Shown here in pieces: positions 1 to 8,274 of a stretch of 64,000 bases of DNA; the stretch's first letter is position 1; each line of letters opens with the position of its first letter. The notes below the pieces were generated by a model. That model was not told where the DNA came from and did not search any database. It was given only the letters and a program-made list of their open reading frames with translations. The stretch is from contig NZ_LN879457.1 of assembly GCF_001403615.1 (NCBI RefSeq), positions 62,001-126,000 on the forward strand, in the 5' to 3' direction. The position numbers were made by a program, and so were the translations under genes. Origin of the DNA: Desnuesiella massiliensis (GTDB lineage Bacteria > Bacillota > Clostridia > Clostridiales > Clostridiaceae).

Positions 1-416
1 AAGCTAAGGATAATCCAAAAGTATTAGAAGCTGCTGTAGCAGACCTTCAACTTATAACAGGACAAAAACCAATCTTAACAAGAGCTAAGAACTCAATTGC
101 TAACTTTAAAATAAGAGAGAACATGGCAATTGGATGCAAAGTTACATTAAGAAAACATAAAATGTATGAATTTGCAGATAAATTAATGAGCATAGCTCTT
201 CCAAGAGTTAGAGACTTCAGAGGAGTTTCAGATAAAGCTTTTGATGGTAGAGGAAACTATTCATTAGGAGTTAAAGAACAATTAATATTCCCAGAAGTAG
301 AATATGATAAGATTGATAAAGTAAGAGGTATGGATATAATATTTGTAACTACTGCAAAGACAGACGAGGAAGCAAGAGAATTATTAAGATTCCTTGGAAT
401 GCCATTTGCTCAATAA
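1..416 (+). CDS. rplE: Ribosomal protein L5 (uL5), 3' part
   Basis: Only the C-terminal ~137 residues are present; the reading frame is open from base 3 and the start lies before the window. The translated part contains the typical L5 stretches ITGQKP, RVRDFRG and GMDI.FVTTA near the end. L5 binds 5S rRNA in the large-subunit central protuberance. It is followed after 15 bases by rpsN, the conserved spc-operon order. The first in-frame ATG (123) is internal, not a start. Confidence 0.97.
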   Translation, partial: AKDNPKVLEAAVADLQLITGQKPILTRAKNSIANFKIRENMAIGCKVTLRKHKMYEFADKLMSIALPRVRDFRGVSDKAFDGRGNYSLGVKEQLIFPEVEYDKIDKVRGMDIIFVTTAKTDEEARELLRFLGMPFAQ

Positions 417-431
417 TAAGGAGGGGAAAAC

Positions 432-617
432 GTGGCACGTAAGGCTTTAATTGAAAAGTGGAACAAAACACCTAAATATTCAACAAGAGCTTATACAAGA
501 TGTAGAATATGTGGAAGACCACATGCGGTTTTAAGAAAGTTCGGAATATGTCGTATTTGCTTTAGAGAGCTTGCATATAAGGGAGAAATACCTGGATGCA
601 AAAAAGCAAGCTGGTAA
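432..617 (+). CDS. rpsN: Ribosomal protein S14, zinc-binding type Z
   Basis: This 61-residue protein is the short, zinc-ribbon form of S14 with cysteines at 24, 27, 40 and 43 (two CxxC pairs), as usual in Firmicutes. It sits in the 30S head. The start is GTG, preceded by a GGAGGGG ribosome binding site. It lies between rplE and rpsH in the standard spc order. Because this is the zinc-dependent version, some genomes carry a second zinc-free S14 elsewhere; none is in this window. Confidence 0.97.
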   Translation: MARKALIEKWNKTPKYSTRAYTRCRICGRPHAVLRKFGICRICFRELAYKGEIPGCKKASW

Positions 618-649
618 TAAATTAGAAGTAGTGAAAGGAGGCACAATAA

Positions 650-1048
650 ATGGTTATGACGGATCCTATCGCAGATTTGCTAACACGTATAAGAAATGCA
701 AATTCTGTTAAACATGAAATAGTTGAAGTTCCTTCTTCAAACGTTAAGAAGGCTGTTGCAAATATATTACTTCAAGAAGGATATATAAAAGGTATAGAGG
801 AGTACTCTGACGGAGTAGTACCAATGCTAAGAATAAGCTTAAAATATGGTGCTAATAAAGAAAGAGTAATCACTGGCTTAAAGAGAATTTCTAAACCAGG
901 ATTAAGAGTATACTGTAAGACAGATGAAATTCCAAAGGTATTAAACGGGTTAGGAGTTGCTGTTATATCAACTTCTAAAGGAATAGTAGCAGATAGAGAA
1001 GCAAGAAACTTAGGGTTAGGCGGAGAAGTTGTTTGCTACGTTTGGTAA
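650..1048 (+). CDS. rpsH: Ribosomal protein S8
   Basis: The 132-residue protein begins MVMTDPIADLLTRIRNAN and ends with the conserved S8 tail GLGGEVVCYVW. S8 binds helix 21 of 16S rRNA and in other bacteria represses the spc operon. The ATG at 650 is well spaced from an AAAGGAGG site; a second ATG two codons later is possible. The following 91-base gap to rplF holds only short AT-rich inverted repeats (AACATAA/TTATGTT at about 1081-1112). Confidence 0.97.
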   Translation: MVMTDPIADLLTRIRNANSVKHEIVEVPSSNVKKAVANILLQEGYIKGIEEYSDGVVPMLRISLKYGANKERVITGLKRISKPGLRVYCKTDEIPKVLNGLGVAVISTSKGIVADREARNLGLGGEVVCYVW

Positions 1049-1139
1049 TTTTTTAATATAGAAATTTCTTCGTTAGAATTTAACATAAAATATATTTATT
1101 TATATTATGTTGGCAATTAGGAATATAGGAGGTGCGATT

Positions 1140-1682
1140 ATGTCAAGAGTTGGTAGATTACCAGTAGCTATTCCTAATGGCGTAACTGTTACTGTAACAC
1201 CAGAGAACGTTGTTACAGTAAAAGGACCAAAAGGCCAGTTAGAGAAAGCTATGCATAAAGACATTAATATAGCTGTAGTTGATAATACAGTAGTTGTAAC
1301 TAGACCAAGCGATGTAAAAGAGCACAGAGCGCTACACGGATTAACAAGAGCACTAGTTAACAATATGGTTAAGGGTGTTTCAGAAGGATTCCAAAAAACA
1401 TTGGAATTAATCGGTGTTGGTTATAGAGCACAATTACAAGGAAAGAAACTTGTAATGAACCTAGGATTTTCACATCCAGTTGAAATAGAGCCAGTTGAAG
1501 GTGTAACTTTTGAACTACCTGCAGCAAACAAAGTTGTTGTTAAAGGTATAGATAAAGAGTTGGTAGGAGATATGGCTGCCGATATAAGAGCATGGAGAAA
1601 ACCTGAACCTTATAATGGAAAAGGAATTAAATTCGAAGGTGAAGTTATAAGACGTAAGGAAGGTAAAACTGGTAAGAAATAA
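1140..1682 (+). CDS. rplF: Ribosomal protein L6
   Basis: L6 of 180 residues, beginning MSRVGRLPVAIPNGVTV and containing the two duplicated L6 domains; the C-terminal motif KPEPYNGKGIK is the usual rRNA-binding signature. The ATG at 1140 follows AGGAGGTGCGATT, so the upstream in-frame ATG at 1107, which lacks an SD, is not the start. L6 sits near the GTPase-associated centre of the 50S subunit. Confidence 0.97.
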   Translation: MSRVGRLPVAIPNGVTVTVTPENVVTVKGPKGQLEKAMHKDINIAVVDNTVVVTRPSDVKEHRALHGLTRALVNNMVKGVSEGFQKTLELIGVGYRAQLQGKKLVMNLGFSHPVEIEPVEGVTFELPAANKVVVKGIDKELVGDMAADIRAWRKPEPYNGKGIKFEGEVIRRKEGKTGKK

Positions 1683-1700
1683 TAGAAAGGAGTGAACCTT

Positions 1701-2063
1701 ATGTTCAAAAAGGAAGACAGACAGGAAAAAAGAAGAGTACGTCATCTAAGAGTACGTAAAAAAGTTTCTGGTACTGCTGAAAGACCAAGACTTTGCGTAT
1801 ATAGAAGTGAAAAGAATATATATGCTCAAATCATAGATGATGTAGCTGGAGTTACTATTGTTTCAGCTTCCAGTTTAGATAAGGATTTTGCTGGAAAGGC
1901 TGGTAGCAATAAAGAATCAGCTAAATTAGTTGGAGAATTAGTTGCTAAAAAGGCAATTGAAAAAGGAATAAAAAATGTTGTATTTGACAGAGGCGGATAC
2001 ATATATCACGGTAGAATACAAGAGCTTGCTGAAGGTGCAAGAGAAGCCGGCTTAGAATTCTAA
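1701..2063 (+). CDS. rplR: Ribosomal protein L18
   Basis: L18 of 120 residues, starting MFKKEDRQEKRRVRHLRVRK with the basic N-terminal tail that contacts 5S rRNA; FDRGGYIYHGR near the C-terminus is a conserved family motif. The ATG at 1701 is eight bases past AAAGGAGTG; the in-frame GTG at 1692 overlaps that SD and was not chosen. Gene order rplF-rplR-rpsE is standard. Confidence 0.97.
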   Translation: MFKKEDRQEKRRVRHLRVRKKVSGTAERPRLCVYRSEKNIYAQIIDDVAGVTIVSASSLDKDFAGKAGSNKESAKLVGELVAKKAIEKGIKNVVFDRGGYIYHGRIQELAEGAREAGLEF

Positions 2064-2081
2064 TATTAAGGAGGGAAATAA

Positions 2082-2579
2082 ATGAGAATCGATCCTAGCA
2101 CACTAGACCTTAAGGAAAAAGTTGTGTTCATAAATAGAGTTACTAAGGTTGTTAAGGGTGGTAGAAATTTCAGATTCAGCGCTCTAGTTGTAGTAGGAGA
2201 TGAGAACGGACACGTAGGCGTTGGAATGGGTAAATCCGCTGAAATCCCTGATGCAATCAGAAAAGGAATAGAAGACGCTAAGAAGAACCTTGTAGAAGTT
2301 GCTATAGTTGGAACTACAGTTCCTCACGAGATTTATGGAAGATTTGGAACAGGAAAAGTTTTAATCATGCCAGCAACTGAAGGTACAGGAGTTATCGCTG
2401 GTGGTCCTGCAAGAGCAGTGCTTGAATTAGCAGGATTAAAGGACGTTAGAGCTAAGTCTCTAGGTTCAAACAACCCAAGAAATATGGTTAACGCTACTAT
2501 TAACGGATTGGCCGAATTAAGAACAGCTGAGCAAATTGCTAAGCTAAGAGGCAAAACCGTTGAAGAGATTTTAGGTTAG
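2082..2579 (+). CDS. rpsE: Ribosomal protein S5
   Basis: S5 of 165 residues with the N-terminal double-stranded RNA-binding domain (KVVFINRVTKVVKGGR; GHVGVGMGKS) and the C-terminal S5 fold (VPHEIYGRFG, IAGGPARAVLELAG, SLGSNNPRN). It lies at the 30S mRNA entrance and affects accuracy. AAGGAGG precedes the ATG. The stop codon merges into the SD of rpmD. Confidence 0.97.
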   Translation: MRIDPSTLDLKEKVVFINRVTKVVKGGRNFRFSALVVVGDENGHVGVGMGKSAEIPDAIRKGIEDAKKNLVEVAIVGTTVPHEIYGRFGTGKVLIMPATEGTGVIAGGPARAVLELAGLKDVRAKSLGSNNPRNMVNATINGLAELRTAEQIAKLRGKTVEEILG

Positions 2580-2590
2580 GAGGGATTGCC

Positions 2591-2770
2591 TTGGCTAAAC
2601 TAAAAGTTACATTGGTCAAGAGTTTAATAGGTAGAAAGAAAGATCACATAGCTACTGCAAATGCTCTTGGACTAAATAAAATAGGAAAGACTATTGAGCA
2701 TGAGGATACTCCTCAAATAAAAGGTATGATAAACAAAGTAAATTATCTTCTAAAAGTTGAAGAAGTGTAA
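2591..2770 (+). CDS. rpmD: Ribosomal protein L30
   Basis: This 59-residue gene begins with TTG, eight bases after TAGGAGGGA. It translates to MAKLKVTLVKSLIGRKKDH and ends NYLLKVEEV, the complete single-domain bacterial L30. It fills the expected slot between rpsE and rplO. The TTG start is the only sensible one given the SD and the family N-terminus (MAKLKVTLVKS). Confidence 0.96.
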   Translation: MAKLKVTLVKSLIGRKKDHIATANALGLNKIGKTIEHEDTPQIKGMINKVNYLLKVEEV

Positions 2771-2792
2771 AAACGAGGAGGTGTAAGTAGCT

Positions 2793-3233
2793 ATGAAACT
2801 TCATGAGTTAAAACCAGCAGCTGGTAGCAAAAAAGCTCCTAAAAGAGTTGGTAGAGGTACTGGTTCCGGTTTAGGTAGAAATGCTGGTAAAGGTGAAAAA
2901 GGACAGAATGCAAGAACTGGTGGTGGTGTAAGACCTGGATTTGAAGGAGGTCAAATGCCATTATACAGAAGATTACCAAAAAGAGGATTTACTAATATAT
3001 TTGCTAAAGAATATATTGCTATAAATGTAGATAGATTAAATGTTTTTGAAAATGGAACAGTTGTTACACCAGAATTATTGCTAGAAATGAGAATTATAAG
3101 CAAGATAAAAGATGGAGTTAAGATTTTAGGTAATGGAGAAATAGAAAAAAGCTTAACTGTAAAAGCTACAAAATTCTCTAAAGCAGCAGCTGAAAAAATA
3201 GAAGCGGCTGGAGGAAAAGTTGAGGTGGTATAA
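2793..3233 (+). CDS. rplO: Ribosomal protein L15
   Basis: L15 of 146 residues with the glycine-rich basic N-terminal extension (RVGRGTGSGLGRNAGKG, GGGVRPGFEGGQMPLYRRLPKRGF) that penetrates 23S rRNA. GAGGAGGTG precedes the ATG. Its 3' end carries the GAGGTGG ribosome binding site of secY, which starts two bases after the stop, so the two are translationally coupled. Confidence 0.97.
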   Translation: MKLHELKPAAGSKKAPKRVGRGTGSGLGRNAGKGEKGQNARTGGGVRPGFEGGQMPLYRRLPKRGFTNIFAKEYIAINVDRLNVFENGTVVTPELLLEMRIISKIKDGVKILGNGEIEKSLTVKATKFSKAAAEKIEAAGGKVEVV

Positions 3234-3235
3234 AA

Positions 3236-4513
3236 ATGCTATCAACCCTACGTAATGCCTGGAAGGTTCCGGAGTTAAGAAAAAGATTAATATTTACATT
3301 ATTTATAGTAGCAATTTTCAGGATGGGAAACTATATTCCTGTTCCTGGAATTGATACAAGTGTACTTAAGCACATAAGTCAGTCAGACAGTTTGCTTGGA
3401 TTTTATGATTTAATTTCCGGTGGAGCTTTTAGCAGCTTTAGTATATTTGCATTAGGAGTAGTTCCATACATTAACTCTTCAATCATAATGCAACTTCTTA
3501 CTATAGCTATTCCTCAACTTGAACAGCTTTCTAAAGAAGGCGAAGACGGAAGAAGAAAGATACAAAATATAACAAGATATGCATCTATCGTTTTAGGAGT
3601 AATTCAAGCATATGGGGCTTATGTATTAATATACAACCAAGGAGCAATACTCAACCCATCATTAATAAATACGTTTCTTGTAATTTTAACTTTAGTTGCA
3701 GCTTCCACTTTCTTAATGTGGTTAGGTGATCAAGTAAGTGTTAAAGGAATAGGGAACGGAGTTTCATTGTATATATTTGTAAATATTATTTCAAGATTCC
3801 CTACAACTATTTATCAGATAGTTGGATTAAGAAAGACAGAAGCTGTAGGACCAGTTGAGGTTGTTATTTTTGTATTGGTGGCTCTTGCATTACTTATGGC
3901 TGTAATCATTATGTCACTTTCAGAGAAGAGAATCACTGTTCAATATGCTGGTAGAGCTGTTGGAAATAAGACCTTTAAAGGTCAGTCAACACATATTCCA
4001 ATCAGTTTAAGCGGTACAGCGGTAATAGCAATAATTTTTGCTATGTCTGTTATGCAGTTTCCATATACAATAGGTCAATTTATGACAGAATCTTGGTTTA
4101 ATAAGGTTATAGTAAATGGAGCGTATAGTCCATTTAAGAATAATACATGGCAATATGCAGTAGTGTATGCTGTACTTGTAATATTTTTCTCTTGGTTCTA
4201 TGCTCAGGTTACCTTTAAACCAGAAGAAATGGCTGAGAATATGAATAAGTCTGCTGGATTTATACCAGGTATAAGACCAGGTCAGGCTACAGCTAAGCAT
4301 ATAGAGAGAATACTAGATAGAATTTCTATTATAGGAGGAACTTTTGCTGCAATTATTGCAGTATTCCCTATAATTTTACAAGGATATACACCATTTAAAG
4401 GTATCTCTTTTGGAGGTACTATGTTATTAATCTTAGTTGGTGCTTCCTTGGATACAATGAGGCAGTTGGACTCACAATTAGTAATGCGTCATTATCAAGG
4501 ATTTCTTAAATAG
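3236..4513 (+). CDS. secY: Protein translocase subunit SecY
   Basis: The 425-residue polytopic membrane protein is the channel of the Sec translocon. N-terminal MLSTLRNAWKVPELRKRLIFTL and the SecY signatures (YIPVPGID, GVVPYINSSIIMQLL, YAQVTFKPEEMAENMNK.GFIPGIRPG) are present, with about ten hydrophobic segments. Start two bases after rplO; SD inside rplO. Length is normal for the family. Placement upstream of adk and map is the Gram-positive arrangement. Confidence 0.97.
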   Translation: MLSTLRNAWKVPELRKRLIFTLFIVAIFRMGNYIPVPGIDTSVLKHISQSDSLLGFYDLISGGAFSSFSIFALGVVPYINSSIIMQLLTIAIPQLEQLSKEGEDGRRKIQNITRYASIVLGVIQAYGAYVLIYNQGAILNPSLINTFLVILTLVAASTFLMWLGDQVSVKGIGNGVSLYIFVNIISRFPTTIYQIVGLRKTEAVGPVEVVIFVLVALALLMAVIIMSLSEKRITVQYAGRAVGNKTFKGQSTHIPISLSGTAVIAIIFAMSVMQFPYTIGQFMTESWFNKVIVNGAYSPFKNNTWQYAVVYAVLVIFFSWFYAQVTFKPEEMAENMNKSAGFIPGIRPGQATAKHIERILDRISIIGGTFAAIIAVFPIILQGYTPFKGISFGGTMLLILVGASLDTMRQLDSQLVMRHYQGFLK

Positions 4514-4537
4514 AAAAGATTAACGGAGATGATGATG

Positions 4538-5191
4538 ATGAGAATAATTTTATTAGGCCCTCCTGGCGCGGGTAAAGGTACTCAGGCAAAATCTATCTGC
4601 AATAGGTATTCCATACCACATATATCTACCGGTGATATTTTTAGAAAAAATATATCGGATAATACTCCTCTAGGAATAGAAGCGAAAAAACATATCGATA
4701 GAGGGCATCTAGTTCCTGATGAACTGACCATTGATATAGTTAAGGATCGTTTATTTCAAGAGGATTGTAGTAATGGATATCTGTTAGATGGTTTTCCAAG
4801 AACCGTTAAACAAGCAGAAGCATTAGAAGAATTTCTAATTTCCAGGGGAGAAAATCTAGCAACTGCACTTTTAATAAAGGTTCCAACAGAATTTATAATA
4901 GATAGAATGACTGGCAGAAGAGTTTGTCCAGCATGTGGAGCTAGTTATCATATAAAATATAATCCTCCTGTTAATGAAGGTAAATGTGATGTTTGTGGTA
5001 GTGATATAATCCAAAGAAAAGATGATACGGAAGCTACTGTAAGAGAAAGGCTTGAAGTTTATGATATGCAAACAGAGCCATTGATAGACTACTATGGAAA
5101 GAAAGATCTTTTATCCATAGTGGAGGGCACTAGAGCCATAAACGAAGTCTTCGAAAGTATCTGCAATATCCTAGGGAGCGATAAAAAATGA
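4538..5191 (+). CDS. adk: Adenylate kinase with zinc-binding lid
   Basis: Catalyses ATP + AMP = 2 ADP. The P-loop GPPGAGKGT is at residues 7-15, and the lid carries a zinc site, Cys130, 133, 150 and 153, typical of Gram-positive long-form enzymes. Four ATG codons stand in tandem (4529, 4532, 4535, 4538) directly after ACGGAG. The last gives the usual N-terminus MRIILLGPPG and the best SD spacing, so it was chosen (217 residues). The stop overlaps the start of map (ATGA). Confidence 0.96.
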   Translation: MRIILLGPPGAGKGTQAKSICNRYSIPHISTGDIFRKNISDNTPLGIEAKKHIDRGHLVPDELTIDIVKDRLFQEDCSNGYLLDGFPRTVKQAEALEEFLISRGENLATALLIKVPTEFIIDRMTGRRVCPACGASYHIKYNPPVNEGKCDVCGSDIIQRKDDTEATVRERLEVYDMQTEPLIDYYGKKDLLSIVEGTRAINEVFESICNILGSDKK

Positions 5192-5937
5192 TAATTATTA
5201 AAAATAGTCAAGAAATTGAGTATATGAGACAGGCGGGAAAGGTCGTAGGAGAAACCCTTCTAAGACTTGAAGAACTCATAAAGCCAGGTATAACTACTGC
5301 AGAGATAGACAAAGTGGCTGAAGAATTTATAACTAAGCAAGGAGCAAAGCCTTCATTTAAGGGATACGGTGGTTTCCCAGCTTCTTTATGCATATCAGTC
5401 AATGAAGAAGTTGTCCATGGAATACCAGGAAATAGAGTTCTGCAGGAAGGGGATATTGTTAGTGTTGATTGTGGTGCCATACTTAATGGTTATCAAGGTG
5501 ATGCAGCAAGAACTTTTCCAGTAGGAAAAATTTCAGACGAAGCCATGAAACTAATTAATGTTACCAGAGAGAGCTTTTTTAAAGGTATTGAAAGAGCTTT
5601 AGTAGGTAATAGATTAACGGATATATCTCATGCAATACAACAATATGTTGAAGCAGAAGGATTTTCTGTAGTTAGAGATTATGTAGGTCATGGCATCGGG
5701 AAAGATCTACATGAAGATCCTGAAGTACCTAATTTCGGTAGACCTGGAAGAGGTCCTAAATTAGTCAGTGGTATGGTTCTAGCTATTGAACCTATGGTTA
5801 ATATTGGAGGTTTTCATGTAAAAACTCAGTCTAATCAATGGACTGTAGTAACAATAGATGGAAGTCTATCTGCACATTATGAAAACACAGTGGCAATTTT
5901 GCCAGAAGGTCCGGAAATATTAACTTTAATAAGATAA
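5188..5937 (+). CDS. map: Type I methionine aminopeptidase
   Basis: Removes the N-terminal methionine from nascent proteins. The 249-residue protein has all five metal ligands of the pita-bread fold: Asp94, Asp105, His168, Glu201 and Glu232, plus the substrate His78. It lacks the N-terminal zinc-finger extension of longer homologues. Translation is coupled to adk through a four-base ATGA overlap. In Firmicutes adk-map is a regular insert between secY and infA. Confidence 0.97.
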   Translation: MIIIKNSQEIEYMRQAGKVVGETLLRLEELIKPGITTAEIDKVAEEFITKQGAKPSFKGYGGFPASLCISVNEEVVHGIPGNRVLQEGDIVSVDCGAILNGYQGDAARTFPVGKISDEAMKLINVTRESFFKGIERALVGNRLTDISHAIQQYVEAEGFSVVRDYVGHGIGKDLHEDPEVPNFGRPGRGPKLVSGMVLAIEPMVNIGGFHVKTQSNQWTVVTIDGSLSAHYENTVAILPEGPEILTLIR

Positions 5938-5950
5938 AAGGTTAGTGCTG

Positions 5951-6005
5951 CTTAGTTATAAATTCACATAAGCCTGATAAAAGGCAATGTTAATTTATGA
6001 CTAAG
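5951..6005 (+). promoter_or_regulatory. Long hairpin between map and the KOW gene
   Basis: A 14-base arm CTTAGTTATAAATT (5951-5964) pairs with AATTTATGACTAAG (5992-6005) with one G-U pair, and an inner GCCT/AGGC stem (about 5972-5984) caps it. No T-tract follows, so it is unlikely to be a terminator. It lies 21 bases before the TTG start of the KOW protein gene and may be a processing site or an autoregulatory leader; function is inferred only from position. Confidence 0.5.
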
Positions 6006-6026
6006 GTAATCATAGAGGTGAATATA

Positions 6027-6308
6027 TTGCAGGACAATGACTTAGTAGGTAATGTTGTATATTCCAAGGCTGGCAGAGATGAAGGTAATTACTATATAAT
6101 AGTAGGTGTTGTAGATAGTAATTATGTTTTGTTAGCGGATGGAAAATGCAAAAAGATACAAAAACCGAAAAAGAAAAAAATTAAACACTTACAATTGACT
6201 AATGAAGTCGCCTATGATATAAAAGAGTCTGTAGTTAATAAATCTTATGATTCAGACTCTAAAATAAGAAAGTTTTTAAAGCCTAAAGGCATTGTTAAGG
6301 AGGTTTGA
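6027..6308 (+). CDS. KOW-domain RNA-binding protein (ribosomal L14e/L27e-like)
   Basis: A 93-residue basic protein starting MQDNDLVGNVVYSKAGRDEG, which is the KOW motif at the N-terminus, followed by a lysine-rich stretch (PKKKKIKH). It is the small KOW protein commonly found between map and infA in Clostridia and presumed ribosome-associated; no experimental function is known to me. The TTG at 6027 follows AGAGGTG with good spacing and gives the family N-terminus; the in-frame ATG at 5997 lies within the upstream hairpin and is less likely. Confidence 0.85.
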   Translation: MQDNDLVGNVVYSKAGRDEGNYYIIVGVVDSNYVLLADGKCKKIQKPKKKKIKHLQLTNEVAYDIKESVVNKSYDSDSKIRKFLKPKGIVKEV

Positions 6309-6315
6309 TTACCTT

Positions 6316-6534
6316 ATGTCTAAAGATGATGTTATAGAAATGCAAGGTACAGTTTTAGAAGCTCTACCTAATGCTATGTTCCAGGTAGAACTTGAAAGTG
6401 GGCATAAAATATTAGCACATATTTCAGGTAAGTTAAGAATGAATTTTATAAGAATATTACCAGGTGATAAAGTTACAGTTGAACTTTCTCCATATGATTT
6501 AACTCGTGGAAGAATTACCTGGAGAGCAAAGTAA
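6316..6534 (+). CDS. infA: Translation initiation factor IF-1
   Basis: IF-1 of 72 residues, a single S1/OB domain (MSKDDVIEMQGTVLEALPNA through LTRGRITWRAK). It occupies the 30S A site during initiation. AAGGAGG at 6298-6304 sets the ATG at 6316; an upstream in-frame ATG (6292) has no SD and would add eight unconserved residues. Followed after 15 bases by rpmJ. Confidence 0.97.
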   Translation: MSKDDVIEMQGTVLEALPNAMFQVELESGHKILAHISGKLRMNFIRILPGDKVTVELSPYDLTRGRITWRAK

Positions 6535-6549
6535 TAAGGAGGGTTAGCT

Positions 6550-6663
6550 ATGAAAGTAAGACCATCAGTTAAGCCTATTTGTGAAAAGTGCAAGATCATT
6601 AGAAGAAAAGGAAACGTAATGGTTATTTGCGAAAATCCAAAGCACAAACAAAAACAAGGCTAA
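6550..6663 (+). CDS. rpmJ: Ribosomal protein L36
   Basis: L36 of 37 residues, MKVRPSVKPICEKCKIIRRK..., with the zinc ligands Cys11, Cys14, Cys27 and His32 of the zinc-ribbon form. The SD is AGGAGGG at 6538-6544. Position between infA and rpsM is universal in Firmicutes. Confidence 0.96.
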   Translation: MKVRPSVKPICEKCKIIRRKGNVMVICENPKHKQKQG

Positions 6664-6735
6664 TTAACAATTAAATATTTACTATTAATATTACTAAGAA
6701 TTAAACTTAGAATTAAGTTTAATAAAAATGTTAAT

Positions 6736-6786
6736 AAATTTTAGGTGCGGCTGACAGTAGAGAAATTCTCTATTGACCTAAAATTT
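6736..6786 (+). promoter_or_regulatory. Nested hairpin in the rpmJ-rpsM gap
   Basis: In the 180-base gap ahead of rpsM an 11-base perfect inverted repeat, AAATTTTAGGT (6736-6746) and ACCTAAAATTT (6776-6786), encloses a second stem TAGAGAA/TTCTCTA (6758-6772), with the asymmetric bulge GCGGCTGACAG. No T-tract follows. In E. coli the leader of rpsM is the S4 autoregulation site; whether this is an analogue is inference. It could also be an internal start or processing region. Confidence 0.55.
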
Positions 6787-6843
6787 CCATATAAATCATA
6801 ATACAAAATAATGCATTTCGAATACCAGGAGGTGTAAAGTTTA

Positions 6844-7212
6844 ATGGCAAGAATACAAGGTATTGACCTACCAAAAGAAAAAAGAATTGAAATAGGTCTA
6901 ACATATATATTTGGAATTGGATTACCAAGCTCACATAAAATATTAGCAGCTACAGGTATAAATCCAGATACAAGAGTTAAGGATTTAACTGAAGAAGAAG
7001 TTAACGCTATAAGAGATTATGTTAACAAAAACTTCAAAGTTGAAGGTGATTTAAGAAGAGATATAGCTCTAAACATAAAGAGATTAGTTGAAATCGGATG
7101 TTACAGAGGTATGAGACATAGAAGAGGACTTCCAGTAAGAGGTCAAAGAACTAAAACAAATGCTAGAACAAGAAAAGGTCCAAAGAAGACTATAGCTAAC
7201 AAGAAAAAGTAG
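6844..7212 (+). CDS. rpsM: Ribosomal protein S13
   Basis: S13 of 122 residues: N-terminal ARIQGIDLPKEKRIEIGLTYIFGIG (helix-turn region), and the basic C-terminal tail GMRHRRGLPVRGQRTKTNARTRKG that contacts P-site tRNA. AGGAGGTG precedes the ATG. First gene of the alpha-operon portion. Confidence 0.97.
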   Translation: MARIQGIDLPKEKRIEIGLTYIFGIGLPSSHKILAATGINPDTRVKDLTEEEVNAIRDYVNKNFKVEGDLRRDIALNIKRLVEIGCYRGMRHRRGLPVRGQRTKTNARTRKGPKKTIANKKK

Positions 7213-7227
7213 TAAGGAGGTAGTGGA

Positions 7228-7623
7228 ATGGCAGCTCAGAAGGTTAAGAAAACCAGAAGAAGAAAAGAAAGAAAAAATATTGAGCACGGTGCTGCTCATA
7301 TTCAATCAACATTCAATAACTCTATAGTTACATTAACTGATGCAGCTGGAAATGCTCTATCATGGGCAAGCGCAGGTGGATTAGGATTTAGAGGCTCAAG
7401 AAAGAGCACTCCATATGCAGCTCAAATGGCAGCAGAAACAGCAGCTAAAGCAGCTATGGAACATGGCTTAAAGAGTATTGAAGTATATGTAAAGGGACCT
7501 GGATCAGGTAGAGAAGCTGCAATAAGATCATTGCAAGCAGCAGGTTTAGAGATTACATTAATAAAGGACGTTACTCCAATACCACATAATGGATGTAGAC
7601 CACCAAAAAGAAGAAGAGTTTAA
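7228..7623 (+). CDS. rpsK: Ribosomal protein S11
   Basis: S11 of 131 residues, with AHIQSTFNNSIVTLTDAAGNALSWASAG and the C-terminal signature PHNGCRPPKRRRV. It lines the 30S platform near the E site. AAGGAGG is ten bases before the ATG. Confidence 0.97.
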   Translation: MAAQKVKKTRRRKERKNIEHGAAHIQSTFNNSIVTLTDAAGNALSWASAGGLGFRGSRKSTPYAAQMAAETAAKAAMEHGLKSIEVYVKGPGSGREAAIRSLQAAGLEITLIKDVTPIPHNGCRPPKRRRV

Positions 7624-7646
7624 TACAGTAACAGGAGGTGTAATTA

Positions 7647-8267
7647 ATGGCAAGATATACTGGAGCTACTTGCAGATTATGCAGAAGAGAAGGTATGAAA
7701 CTATTCCTTAAAGGGGATAGATGCTATACAGATAAATGTGCATTTGCTAGAAGAGGCTATGCGCCAGGACAACACGGACAAAGCAAGAAGAAATTATCAA
7801 ACTACGGAACTCAATTAAGAGAAAAACAAAAAGCTAAGAGAATATATGGTGTTTTAGAAAAACAATTCAGAACATACTATGAAAGAGCTGAAAGAATAAG
7901 AGGAATCTCTGGTGAGAACTTATTAAGACTTCTTGAAATGAGATTAGATAATGTAGTATTCAGACTAGGTTATGGTAACTCAAGAGCAGAAGCTAGACAA
8001 TTAGTTACTCATGGACACTTCTTAGTAAATGGAAAGAAAGTAGATATTGCATCTTACAAATTATCTGTTAATGATGTAATAGCTGTAAGTGAAAAGAGCA
8101 GAGCTACTGAGAAGTTTAAAGTATTTGCAGAAAATCCAAAGACATTACCAAAATGGTTAAGTGCAAATCCAGAGAATTTTGAAGGAAAAGTAGTTGCTGA
8201 CCCAGCGAGAGAAGATATAGATGTACCAGTAAATGAAACTCTTATCGTTGAGTTATACAGCAAGTAA
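7647..8267 (+). CDS. rpsD: Ribosomal protein S4, zinc-binding form
   Basis: S4 of 206 residues with the C+ zinc site Cys9, 12, 26 and 31, the FARRGYAPGQHG motif, and the central S4 RNA-binding domain (RLDNVVFRLGYGNSRAEARQLVTHGHFLVNGKKV). Primary 16S binder and a known autoregulator in B. subtilis. In this genome rpsD stays in the alpha operon next to rpoA, unlike B. subtilis where it is separate. Confidence 0.97.
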   Translation: MARYTGATCRLCRREGMKLFLKGDRCYTDKCAFARRGYAPGQHGQSKKKLSNYGTQLREKQKAKRIYGVLEKQFRTYYERAERIRGISGENLLRLLEMRLDNVVFRLGYGNSRAEARQLVTHGHFLVNGKKVDIASYKLSVNDVIAVSEKSRATEKFKVFAENPKTLPKWLSANPENFEGKVVADPAREDIDVPVNETLIVELYSK

Positions 8268-8274
8268 TATATAG

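Noticed and set aside
4529..4540. Tandem ATG codons before adk as a regulatory repeat
   Set aside because: Four ATG codons after a single SD are most simply start-site ambiguity; the last one gives the family N-terminus.
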